Source: Pyrinomonadaceae bacterium (GTDB lineage: Bacteria > Acidobacteriota > Blastocatellia > Pyrinomonadales > Pyrinomonadaceae). From it: 64,000 nt of DNA. The notes under the pieces were generated by a model. That model was not told the DNA's origin. It saw only the letters and a program-made list of their open reading frames with translations, and made no database searches. The position numbers and the translations under genes were made by a program. The stretch is from contig JAGOBH010000002.1 of assembly GCA_017983495.1 (NCBI GenBank), positions 310,001-374,000 of the forward strand, in the 5' to 3' direction. Numbering within the stretch: position 1 is the stretch's first letter; every line of letters begins with the position of its first letter. Positions 11,434 through 20,269 of this stretch are shown piece by piece.

Positions 11434-12906
11434 ATGTATTTTAGCTATTCAAAGACCTTAATTTTCGCATTAGCATTCTTATTACTAACCACAGGCAGCA
11501 CATTTGCGGCGACCCTAACCGTATTTAACACTAATGATTCCGGGGCCGGCAGCCTGCGGGCGCAGATCGCGGCAGCTTCGCCGGGTGACACGATCAATTT
11601 CGCAGGTATTCCTGCCAACTCGACGATCACACTGACAACCGGCCAGATATCATTCGCCGGCGGTACTAATTTGACTATCGACGCGTCGGCAAATAGTACG
11701 GTAACGATCGCAGCGGCGCCGGGCAGCCGGGTGTTTCGTATGCCGAACATAGGCAATCAGACCATTACACTGATCAATCTTGCGATCACGGGCGGTTCGC
11801 TGTCAGCTACGGGATCGACAGGTGCGGGCATTTCGTTCGAATCCGGCGGATCATTGACCTTGACGAACTGCACGATCTCGGGCAATACCATCAGCGGGAC
11901 CAACAGTTTTGGCGCGGGATTGTATATGGCAAATGCGGGCGGAACGCTGAGCATTACAGGGTCGACGATCAGCGGCAACTCAATTTCCGCGTCAAACGGG
12001 CAGGGCGGCGGTTTGTGGATGGGCGTTAACACGACGATGGTCAATTCGACCGTCAGCGGGAACACGACCAACGCCAACAATAGCGACGGAGCAGGCATCT
12101 GGGTGAACACTTCGGTCTCGGCGCTTTCGTTCAATCACGTCACCATCGCCTTCAACACTTCGACCGGTAACGGCAACAACAATGGCGGCGGACTTTCCGG
12201 TCCCGGGTTTGCGACCGGTTCGATCCGCAATACGATCATCGCTAACAACACTTCGACTGGCCCCGGCCCTGACGTTTCGGGCGTTTTCACTTCTGATGGA
12301 TACAATGTGATCGGCAACGGCACGAGTTCGACGGGCTTTACTAACGGCGTAAATGGCGACCAGGTCGGTACGGCCGGCACGCCGATCGATCCGCTGCTGA
12401 CGGCCCTGGCAAATAACGGAGGCGTCACGCGGACGCATGCATTCGCCTCGGGTTCGCCGGCACATGACAAGGGAAAGGCCTTTGGCGGCGTCACGACGGA
12501 TCAGCGTGGCGACCCGCGGCCCATTGATAATCCCTCGGTGCCGAATGCGGCTGGTGGAAACGGTTCGGACATCGGTGCGTACGAACTCTCACTTGCCCCG
12601 TCGGCCGCGGGTGTCGGAGTGGCGGGACGCGTCATGACGGCAGACGGCGTCGGCCTCGGGCGTGTAGTGGTGTCGGTTACGGGTGCGGGGCTCGGAGTTC
12701 CGCGCTTTGCGTTGACCAGTCCTTTCGGCTATTACTTCATCGACGATCTCGACGCCGGTGCGACCTACGTTGTCACCGTTAATTCAAAACAGTACGGCTT
12801 TGCACAGCCATCGCGTGTCGTCACACTCGGTGACGCTATCACCGATCTCGATTTCATCGCCGAAACCCCACCGCCAACGCTCCGCACGCTAATGCGCGGT
12901 CGGTGA
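11434..12906 (+). CDS. Secreted parallel beta-helix protein with C-terminal carboxypeptidase-regulatory-like domain
   Basis: A 490-aa exported protein of unknown substrate. Residues 1-25 are a signal peptide ending ...STFAA. It opens with the NDSGAGSLRAQI...PGDTINF motif, the common entry of 'SLREAI'-type beta-helix proteins. A Gly/Asn/Thr-rich right-handed helix follows (about 30-300), then a cap region (about 296-385: LLTALANNGGVTRTHAF ... DIGAYEL). The last 90 residues (about 390-478) form a carboxypeptidase-regulatory-like beta-sandwich (VAGRVMTADG ... SPFGYYFIDDLDAG ... DAITDLDFIAE) that strongly resembles the C-terminus of the next large gene. It has its own promoter and Shine-Dalgarno sequence, so it need not be cotranscribed with its neighbours. 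Confidence 0.88.
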   Translation: MYFSYSKTLIFALAFLLLTTGSTFAATLTVFNTNDSGAGSLRAQIAAASPGDTINFAGIPANSTITLTTGQISFAGGTNLTIDASANSTVTIAAAPGSRVFRMPNIGNQTITLINLAITGGSLSATGSTGAGISFESGGSLTLTNCTISGNTISGTNSFGAGLYMANAGGTLSITGSTISGNSISASNGQGGGLWMGVNTTMVNSTVSGNTTNANNSDGAGIWVNTSVSALSFNHVTIAFNTSTGNGNNNGGGLSGPGFATGSIRNTIIANNTSTGPGPDVSGVFTSDGYNVIGNGTSSTGFTNGVNGDQVGTAGTPIDPLLTALANNGGVTRTHAFASGSPAHDKGKAFGGVTTDQRGDPRPIDNPSVPNAAGGNGSDIGAYELSLAPSAAGVGVAGRVMTADGVGLGRVVVSVTGAGLGVPRFALTSPFGYYFIDDLDAGATYVVTVNSKQYGFAQPSRVVTLGDAITDLDFIAETPPPTLRTLMRGR

Positions 12907-13033
12907 GTTGACGAAAATGAGTGAGTTGCGTAGTTGATACAGAAACTCGCTCTTGACATAAATGGTAAAATAGAAATTGGGGATCAGATCTTTGGCAATT
13001 TCTATCGGTCGATGGTCAGTAGTTTGCCATCCG

Positions 13034-13067
13034 CGGCTCGTCGTTCGTTGTAACAACGAGCCGTTTT
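13034..13067 (+). terminator. Possible terminator hairpin
   Basis: CGGCTCGT (13034-13041) pairs with ACGAGCCG (13056-13063) and is followed by TTTT. The loop can pair internally (TTGT/ACAA). It lies 127 nt after the stop of the 490-aa gene, so assigning it to that gene is tentative. Confidence 0.45.
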
Positions 13068-13077
13068 AGATTGATAC

Positions 13078-13299
13078 TGTCCCATTTGCGAACTCAAAAA
13101 CACAAATGGGACAAAATCGGCCCTAAGCGGTGTGGCTGCAATATTTAGGCTGTCCCATTGTGCCCTGGCGAGTGAGGCGACTGGCTAGTTGGAAAAAAAA
13201 TTTGAAAACCGTGGGACAGTGGGACAGATGCGACTATGTTGCGTCTATGCAACACTTAGCCTGTCCCACTTGCTGTCCCACTTTAAGTTTCGTGGGACA
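13078..13299. repeat. Cluster of eight TGTCCCA/TGGGACA motifs
   Basis: Copies of TGTCCCA start at 13078, 13151, 13262 and 13274, and of TGGGACA at 13107, 13212, 13220 and 13293. The first pair forms an 11-bp perfect inverted repeat (13078-13088 with 13103-13113). By simple base-count arithmetic about 0.03 copies are expected in 222 bp. Two more copies stand in tandem at 51358-51371. The function is unknown: a protein-binding array or the relic of a mobile element are both possible. Confidence 0.75.
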
Positions 13300-13421
13300 C
13301 CGCGTGATGCGCGGGGAGCAGCTTTTGATCACCGGCGTCGCATTCACCGAGGGGTGAGAAGCCGCGGATCGTACGGCCTGCGTCCGGTGTTGGTCCTTCG
13401 ATGATCTACGCCTGCGCTTGT

Positions 13422-13449
13422 TTGACTTTCATGCTAAAACCCCTATTAT
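13422..13449 (+). promoter_or_regulatory. Putative sigma-70 promoter of the 1841-aa gene
   Basis: TTGACT (13422-13427, 5/6), a 16-nt spacer and TATTAT (13444-13449, 5/6). The resulting leader is about 140 nt and A/T-rich before the AAGGAG ribosome-binding site at 13580-13585. Confidence 0.55.
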
Positions 13450-13592
13450 TAGTTAACTAAATTAAATCTCGGCGTTTATATTTTTGTTTCGAACCTACGG
13501 AAAAACGGCTTGCTCGGCTGCGTTTCCCAAGATACCACCGCACTTGTGGTGTTTACTCGAACAAGGCAATTCAGAACCAAAGGAGTAAACCC

Positions 13593-16500
13593 TTGCTCAA
13601 CAAGGGACCAATCGCTATGCATAACCGTACCCGTTCGCCCCGCGTCCTCCTGGCCGCCGCCCTCATCGTCATCGTCTCAGCCATCACCGCCACCGCAAGC
13701 TGGATGGATTATGTGAATCCATTCAAGTACTTCGCATCGGCTGAAACGCCCGCTCGAAGCGAGACAGCTCAACCGAGCATCGGTGCGCCGGTATTTGCGG
13801 GAGTGACGACAAATGGTGGCTCAGGCCTTGCCGGAAGTTATCTGACATTGGCTGACGCTATAACCGCATTGAACGCCGCGACCATCACGAGTCCGGTCAT
13901 AATTACGGCAGATGGTACAACCGAAACTGCGCCTGCGGGAGGTTATGCGATCACAGCAACTGGAACAGCCGTAAATACGATCACGATTAATGGCGCCGGA
14001 ACAACTATAACTGCTCCGAATCCGCAAGCTTCGGGAAATCTTAATGATGCGATCTTTAAGATCATTGGCGGCGACTACATTACCATCAATGGTTTCACAA
14101 TGCTCGAAAACGCCGCGAATACAACGACTGTGGCTGGAACTAACAACATGACCGAGTGGGGAGTTGCTCTGCTTTACGCAACGAGCACAAACGGTGCTCA
14201 GAACAACACGATCTCGAACAATACGATCGACCTGAATCGGACATACCAGAACACATTTGGGATTTACAGTAACTCGACTCATACGGCAACTTCTGTTACG
14301 ACTTCGGCAACTGCAACTACGGCAGCGGGCGGCAACAGTGGATTGGCGATAACTGGAAACTCGATCACGGACGTTAATACTGGGATTCTAGTAGTTGGTC
14401 CTACTGCTGCTGCCGATCATAACGATGGATTGGTGATCGGAGGAACTGCACCGAATGCGAATACAATCACGAACTACGGAACGACCGGAACCTTTTCGGG
14501 ATATGCAAACGTTTCCGGAACCGTCAACGGTATTCAAATTCGAAACCTAAAGAACTTTACAATTTCATATAATACGGTTCAAAGTTCAAATGGCGGAGTC
14601 ACGGTAGGAACCTTGAGAGGAATATTCGTGAATGGCTTTACCAATGCTCCTACGGGCACAATTACGAATAGCATCAACAATAACAATGTGTCTGTGCGAA
14701 GTGGTCTTGTAGGCGGGGCGATTCTAGGAATCCACAACGACGCTGTAACGACGAATGCAACAACAACGCTCAATATCAATAATAACGATTTCAATAACTT
14801 CGGTCATACGGTTTCTGGTACTGCTGCAATTACGGCCATCCAGCAGGCTAGTACCGCAGGTACGGTAAACATTAACAGTAACACCTTCACAAATCTCTCA
14901 TTCAACACAACCGGAACGTCTTACCTAATCAACAACAACAGCGCAACGAACAACTTTACGGTAAACGGAAATAGTATTGTTGGCTCGTGGACTCGAACCG
15001 GTGCTGGTTTGACCTACGGCTATTATAATTTTGGATCGCCGACGGGTGGCACTGGTACGGTATCTGGAAACAATTTCTCAAATGTTACGCTTACGGGAGC
15101 ATCCCAGTTTTTCGGTATTCGCCAATATACATCGACCACTCAAATTGAAGTGATCAGTGGAAATACAATCTCAAATGTGAGTGGCAGTACGTCTTCTGTT
15201 ACGGGAATTTCGCACGGTTACGGAGCTATTGGAAGTTCGGTCAACGGCAATATTGTGACCGGCCTTTCCGGCTCAGGGACAGGTGCCGTGGTGGGAATCA
15301 ATTTGGGAGACACTACCGCGAGTTTGGGACTTTCTTGTTACAACAACCTAGTAAATACACTTAGTTCAAGTGGGGCTGCTACCGTCGCAGGCATAATCCA
15401 CGCTCTTGGAGCAAACTCAACGATTTATCAGAACAAGGTTTATGGTATTTCAAATACGAATGCGGGCGGATTTGTAAACGGCCTTACGGTTTCCAGCGGC
15501 ACCACGGTCAATGTCCGAAACAATTTGATAGGAGACCTTACGACACCAAATGCAAACGCGGCAAATCCGTTGAACGGCATCAATATTGCAGGCGGCACGA
15601 CGGTAATAGTTGATTTCAATACTGTCTATATGAATGCGACTAGCGTAGGAGCATTATTCGGTTCGAGTGCCTTAGGAAGAACAGCAGGTTCGGCAGATCT
15701 GACAATGCGAAACAACATTTTGGTCAATCTTTCAACCCCGAACGGAGCAGGCTTGACGGTCGCCTATCGCCGCAGTTCAGTTACACTGACTACGTACAAC
15801 GCGGCATCAAACAACAATTTACTATTCGCTGGTACGCCTTCTGCAAGCAACTTGCTTTTCTTTGATTCCGCGACGAGCATTCAGACTCTGGCGGCGTATA
15901 AAGCCTTTGTTTCGCCCCGTGACTCAGCCTCGATAAGCGAGAATCCAGGATTCGTCTCAACGACAGGATCGAACGCTAACTTCCTCCACATCAACACTGC
16001 GACTCCGACACAGATCGAAAGCGGCGGTATTCCAGTCGCGGGAATCACGGTCGATTTTGACGGAGATACGCGAAATGCTTCGACACCAGACATCGGTGCG
16101 GACGAGTTTGCAGGGGTCGGTTTAGACCTCGCGGGTCCGATCATCAGTTACACTCCGCTTCTGAATACGTCATCGACCGGAACGCGTACGCTGACAGTTA
16201 CGATCACCGATGCCTCAGGAGTTGCTTCGGGCGGCCTCGCTCCGCGTATCTATCAGCGTAAGACACCTCCGACACCTCCGACACCAGCCGGAGACTATTC
16301 TTCGCTATCCTGTACAGGTACGAGCCCGAACTATACTTGCACCATCGAAAGCAGCATTATCGGTCCATTTGCACCGGGCGATGTCATTGACTATTTCATC
16401 GTGGCTCAAGACACTCTCGGCAACGTCAGCGTCAGCCCAAGTGCAGGGGCAGCAGCTACAGATGTAAATACTGTGACAACCCCTCCAACCACGCCGAGTT

Positions 16501-19118
16501 CGTACCTGATCGTCGGCTCGGTCTCGGGTACTTTGACAGCGGACGGTGTTGGCGGCGGAGCACCGAACTTTGCTTCTCTGACAAACCCTGGTGGTGTTTT
16601 CGAGTACATAAACAACAACTCCGTAACCGGAAACATCACGGTGAACATCTCTGCGGATCTTACGGCAGAGACCGGAACGCATGCACTTAACGCGTTTGAC
16701 GCTCCTTACACTGTGACTATCGTCCCAACGGGTGCGGCGCGAATCGTTTCAGGAGCTGCGGCCTCAACGGCGTTGATCCGAACAAATGGAGCAAGCCGTG
16801 TGACCATCGATGGCTCGATCGGCGGAGGTGGGACCGATAGGTCTTTGCTAATCGAGAACACCAGTCTTACGACACCTCAGGTTGTCCGTTTTGGTTCGAT
16901 CGGTGCGACTGCAATAACTGCAAACACGTTGAAGAACTCGATCGTCATCAACGGCGTCAATACGAGTTCGGCGGTGGTTGTAACTGATAACGCTGGCACT
17001 GCCGGAACCTTCAATAACATCACCATTCAAAACAACGAAATCAGAAGGGCTTACGTCGGTATTTTCACCAATTCTACTGTTGGTGCAGGCAACGGTTCGA
17101 ATTTGCTGATCACCCAGAATAAACTTGATAACTCAGGAGCTTTGGCTGTCAGAAATGTTGGGATTTACGTTCAGGGTGCCGATGGTGCGACCGTCAGCAA
17201 TAACTCGATCGGCAATTTTGATACTTCGAACGGAGAGGATGATTTTGGCATCTGGTTTGCTACCGGAACCATAAACTCAATGATGTCGGCCAATACCGTC
17301 ACGACGCTGGGAATGACTGCGGCCTCAGTCGCTTTCGGTCCTATAGGATTAGCTGACACGAGTTCGGCAGTTAATTCCGGAAATAATATTCTTGGCAACA
17401 CAGTATCGAACATTACTACAGGAACTTCGGCTACTGATGCGGTCTTTGGAATCCTCATTCAGTCTGGTGGTACGACTGTTCAGCGGAATAAAATTACCGG
17501 AATTAACAATACAAGCACAGGGACCTATGGAGCATTCGGAATCGATGTAGTTTCTGGAAACAATGTGATTCTTCGGAACAATTTTGTAAGTGACGTAACC
17601 GGAAACATGAGCGGTGGTGCTGCTTTCTCAACAAGTTTCGGCATTTTCGGAATTCGTATTAATGGGGGAACCGGACATCAGATCCTGCACAACTCAGTGA
17701 ATCTTTATGGTGCTCGTGCGGGAACAGCCAATTCGAGTCTTCTGACATCAGCGTTAGCGATTGGTAGTGCTGCTTTTACGGGTATGGATGTTCGTAACAA
17801 TATCTTTGCGAACAACATTACTGGCGGAACTACCTCGGTCGCAAACGTCGCGGTTTACCTGCCATCCGGCGGAACATCGGCGATGAATCTGACTTGGAAC
17901 AATAACTCGTATTACTTCGGAGCCGATGTTGTCCGAGCGGGTGCTGGTCAAGCGGGAACAACGGCTGGAACTAACTTCTTTACGACATTCGACCCGACAA
18001 TGACAACACCGGCCTCCAACCTTAGATCGTACACGAGTACGCTCAGCGTTGGCGGTGCCAATGACGATTCATCACAAGGAGCCACGACCGCCGTGCCGTT
18101 TGTGTCAGATACAGATCTTCATCTTTCGAGTCCGACAAGCCTTGAGGTTGGGTCTGCAACGCCGATCGTCGGACTAACCATCGATTACGACAATGATCCG
18201 CGGCCGGCGACCACGCCTGATATCGGTGCGGACGAGATCGTTGGGTATCAGGGCGGGTCGCTGCCTGCCGGTACGTATTATAACGTCGGCATTGGTGTTG
18301 GTGCTCTTGGCGGCGATGTTACGGTAACGAACAAGCTGTTTCTGCTCGGCGACGTCAACGGCGGCGGCTTTACGATGACGCTCGGCTGCGATGCGTCGGT
18401 TGACGGAGCAGGTGCGTCTAACTACATCGATGGTGCGGTCCGTAAGGAGTTTTGCACGACGGGTTTGTTTGAATTTCCGGTTGGGCAGGGAGGCTTTACT
18501 CCGGCAGCCGCCAATGTGACTGCTCTCGGGGTCACGCCATCGAGCCTGACAGTTACGGTATTTGGCGGAACGCTTGCCGGATTCGATCCGGCACAGTCGC
18601 TGTCGCGTAACTGGGAGATCAGCGAGGTCGGCGACCTGACGGCTGATCTTTCATTCGCTTATCTCGCGTCAGATGCAAACGGCGACGAATCAAATTACCG
18701 TGTATGGCGTCGTGAGGGCAATGGTACGATCACCAATATGTGTCCGACAGGTCCCTGTGTCGTCCCATCTGTGGATAATCTCGGGCCGGTGTTAGGCGTT
18801 ACGACGTTCTCACGCTGGACGGGTGCGGGACCGTTGGCTCCAACGGCGGCGGAGGTTTCGCTTGCGGGGCGGGTGACGACGGCTGACGGACGCGGTATCA
18901 GGAACGCGGTGATGGTGCTGTCGGGCAATTCGTTGACGCAGCCGATGCGCGTGGTGACCGGATCATTCGGTTATTACAAATTTGACGGATTGGAGGCAGG
19001 CGAGACCTACGTGGTCACGGTCAACTCTAAACGCTTTATGTTTAGTGTGCCGAGCCGCGTGGTCAATCTTCCGGACAGCATAACGGATCTCGACTTTATC
19101 GCCCTGCCGCAGGAATGA
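13593..19118 (+). CDS. Large secreted beta-helix protein with C-terminal carboxypeptidase-regulatory-like domain
   Basis: A secreted surface-type protein of about 1841 aa, paralogous to the 3072-aa protein. I took TTG 13593 because AAGGAG lies 7 nt upstream; ATG 13617 (1833 aa) would also leave an intact signal peptide (VLLAAALIVIVSAITATA). Two Asn/Thr/Gly-rich beta-helix modules (about 60-845 and 975-1550) each end in a ...TPDIGADE cap. An Ig-like stretch links them (about 845-975). A beta-rich domain with FEFPVGQGGFTPAAANV (about 1555-1745) follows, then the carboxypeptidase-regulatory-like module (about 1748-1841: LAGRVTTADG ... GSFGYYKFDGLEAG ... SITDLDFIAL). Unlike the first giant it has no Calx-beta or FG-GAP part. 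No enzyme motif is seen; adhesion or carbohydrate binding is only a guess. Confidence 0.88.
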   Translation: MLNKGPIAMHNRTRSPRVLLAAALIVIVSAITATASWMDYVNPFKYFASAETPARSETAQPSIGAPVFAGVTTNGGSGLAGSYLTLADAITALNAATITSPVIITADGTTETAPAGGYAITATGTAVNTITINGAGTTITAPNPQASGNLNDAIFKIIGGDYITINGFTMLENAANTTTVAGTNNMTEWGVALLYATSTNGAQNNTISNNTIDLNRTYQNTFGIYSNSTHTATSVTTSATATTAAGGNSGLAITGNSITDVNTGILVVGPTAAADHNDGLVIGGTAPNANTITNYGTTGTFSGYANVSGTVNGIQIRNLKNFTISYNTVQSSNGGVTVGTLRGIFVNGFTNAPTGTITNSINNNNVSVRSGLVGGAILGIHNDAVTTNATTTLNINNNDFNNFGHTVSGTAAITAIQQASTAGTVNINSNTFTNLSFNTTGTSYLINNNSATNNFTVNGNSIVGSWTRTGAGLTYGYYNFGSPTGGTGTVSGNNFSNVTLTGASQFFGIRQYTSTTQIEVISGNTISNVSGSTSSVTGISHGYGAIGSSVNGNIVTGLSGSGTGAVVGINLGDTTASLGLSCYNNLVNTLSSSGAATVAGIIHALGANSTIYQNKVYGISNTNAGGFVNGLTVSSGTTVNVRNNLIGDLTTPNANAANPLNGINIAGGTTVIVDFNTVYMNATSVGALFGSSALGRTAGSADLTMRNNILVNLSTPNGAGLTVAYRRSSVTLTTYNAASNNNLLFAGTPSASNLLFFDSATSIQTLAAYKAFVSPRDSASISENPGFVSTTGSNANFLHINTATPTQIESGGIPVAGITVDFDGDTRNASTPDIGADEFAGVGLDLAGPIISYTPLLNTSSTGTRTLTVTITDASGVASGGLAPRIYQRKTPPTPPTPAGDYSSLSCTGTSPNYTCTIESSIIGPFAPGDVIDYFIVAQDTLGNVSVSPSAGAAATDVNTVTTPPTTPSSYLIVGSVSGTLTADGVGGGAPNFASLTNPGGVFEYINNNSVTGNITVNISADLTAETGTHALNAFDAPYTVTIVPTGAARIVSGAAASTALIRTNGASRVTIDGSIGGGGTDRSLLIENTSLTTPQVVRFGSIGATAITANTLKNSIVINGVNTSSAVVVTDNAGTAGTFNNITIQNNEIRRAYVGIFTNSTVGAGNGSNLLITQNKLDNSGALAVRNVGIYVQGADGATVSNNSIGNFDTSNGEDDFGIWFATGTINSMMSANTVTTLGMTAASVAFGPIGLADTSSAVNSGNNILGNTVSNITTGTSATDAVFGILIQSGGTTVQRNKITGINNTSTGTYGAFGIDVVSGNNVILRNNFVSDVTGNMSGGAAFSTSFGIFGIRINGGTGHQILHNSVNLYGARAGTANSSLLTSALAIGSAAFTGMDVRNNIFANNITGGTTSVANVAVYLPSGGTSAMNLTWNNNSYYFGADVVRAGAGQAGTTAGTNFFTTFDPTMTTPASNLRSYTSTLSVGGANDDSSQGATTAVPFVSDTDLHLSSPTSLEVGSATPIVGLTIDYDNDPRPATTPDIGADEIVGYQGGSLPAGTYYNVGIGVGALGGDVTVTNKLFLLGDVNGGGFTMTLGCDASVDGAGASNYIDGAVRKEFCTTGLFEFPVGQGGFTPAAANVTALGVTPSSLTVTVFGGTLAGFDPAQSLSRNWEISEVGDLTADLSFAYLASDANGDESNYRVWRREGNGTITNMCPTGPCVVPSVDNLGPVLGVTTFSRWTGAGPLAPTAAEVSLAGRVTTADGRGIRNAVMVLSGNSLTQPMRVVTGSFGYYKFDGLEAGETYVVTVNSKRFMFSVPSRVVNLPDSITDLDFIALPQE

Positions 19119-19195
19119 TGTGCAGCTCAGCTTAAATTTTTGCCAGAGCAACAACTAGCAATATTTAGGTGCTGAGCATCCATCATTAAACGAAA

Positions 19196-19242
19196 AGCCC
19201 TCGCCGGTGACGGAGGGGGCTTTTTGCGGAGGGGGCTTTTTG
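19196..19242 (+). terminator. Terminator with tandemly duplicated 3' half
   Basis: AGCCCTC (19196-19202) pairs imperfectly with GAGGGGGCT, followed by TTTTT. The unit CGGAGGGGGCTTTTTG occurs twice head to tail (19211-19226 and 19227-19242), so the stem's right arm plus T-tract is duplicated. Confidence 0.7.
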
Positions 19243-19284
19243 CGGAGGCTATGATATTATTTTGAAAACGGCCGCGTTTCCGCT

Positions 19285-20241
19285 ATGTCTATCTACGACA
19301 ATATTAAGCCGATCGATCTGAGCGAAATCAACACATACGAACTCGCATCGCGTCCGAGCAAGGTGACGGTCAACGAACTTGCACGTCCAATCAGCGAAGA
19401 CGATACGCTCCGTGATTTTCTCGGCAAACTGCCCGATGTTTTGGCCGTCCGATCGATGCGAGAGGTCGCCGACGCAATGCGACGAGCTCGCGAACTTGGC
19501 AAGCCGATCATATGGGGCATTGGCGGACATGTCGTCAAGACGGGCCTTAGCCCGATCGTGCTCGATCTGATGAAACGCGGATTTGTGACTGCAGTCGCTG
19601 CGAACGGCTCGGTGCTGGTGCATGATACCGAAATGGCACTGGTCGGTTTTACGAGCGAGGATGTCGATAATAGCCTGGGTACCGGAGGTTTTGGTGCGGC
19701 CAGAGAAACGGGTGAGGTGCTGAACGCAGCGGCGAAACGCGGCCATGCCGATGGCATCGGGCTCGGCGAGGCAATGGGCAGGGAACTCCTATCTATGACA
19801 CCCGCAAACGCCGATGTCTCGCTCTTGTGCTCTGCATTTGATGCGAAGATCCCTTTTACCGCTCATCTTACCATCGGAGCCGACATCGGCCATTTTCACG
19901 GCAGTTGTGACGGTGCCGCGTTAGGAGCGACTTCGCATACGGATTTTCGCCTGTTTTGCACGATGGTCCGCGAGATGAATGGCGGCGGGGTTTACTTGAA
20001 TTATGGTTCGGCAGTAACGATGCCGGAGATATTTCTTAAGGCCATAACGGTCGTACGCAATCTCGGGCACGAACTGAGCGATATCACCACGGCGAACTTT
20101 GATTTTGTACAGCATTACCGGCCGCTGACCAATGTTGTGCGGCGTCCGACCGCAAACGGTGCGGGACGCGGATATTCGATAACCGGGCATCATGAGTTGA
20201 CTCTGCCGCTGCTGGCGGCTCAATTGATATGCGGCGAGTGA
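19285..20241 (+). CDS. Deoxyhypusine-synthase-like protein (remote member)
   Basis: A soluble protein of 318 aa without signal peptide. The layout resembles the deoxyhypusine/homospermidine synthase fold: an early Rossmann-like segment PIIWGIGGHVVKTGLSP, then GFVTAVAANGSVLVHDTE. An SLLCSAFDAKIPF segment sits where the family has its second 'SxLYxAxxxxIPV' strand. Late on, GGGVYLNYGSAVTMPEIFLKAI may place a Lys where the family has its catalytic Lys (SWGKI). I infer an NAD-dependent role on a polyamine-like substrate, but this copy differs greatly from the one at 61463, so the reaction is open. It lies 28 nt before the TIKI-type gene, probably in one transcript. No Shine-Dalgarno sequence is evident. 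Confidence 0.6.
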   Translation: MSIYDNIKPIDLSEINTYELASRPSKVTVNELARPISEDDTLRDFLGKLPDVLAVRSMREVADAMRRARELGKPIIWGIGGHVVKTGLSPIVLDLMKRGFVTAVAANGSVLVHDTEMALVGFTSEDVDNSLGTGGFGAARETGEVLNAAAKRGHADGIGLGEAMGRELLSMTPANADVSLLCSAFDAKIPFTAHLTIGADIGHFHGSCDGAALGATSHTDFRLFCTMVREMNGGGVYLNYGSAVTMPEIFLKAITVVRNLGHELSDITTANFDFVQHYRPLTNVVRRPTANGAGRGYSITGHHELTLPLLAAQLICGE

Positions 20242-20269
20242 TAATTTTGGAACGGGAACTAATACTGAA

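Larger units (their letters stand above)
12907..13592. other. Non-coding 0.7-kb spacer between two beta-helix genes
   Basis: No convincing gene is present in any frame. It holds a terminator-like hairpin (13034-13067), eight copies of TGTCCCA in both orientations (13078-13299), and a promoter (13422-13449) for the next gene. A TTGACA at 12953 lacks a well-placed -10. Short open frames across the repeats show no recognisable domain and look like consequences of the repeats. Confidence 0.6.

Noticed and set aside
13130..13404. Two overlapping open frames across the TGTCCCA array
   Set aside because: The predicted peptides are made of the repeat itself (CPTCCPT, LSHLLSH), with no ribosome-binding site; treated as repeat artefacts.
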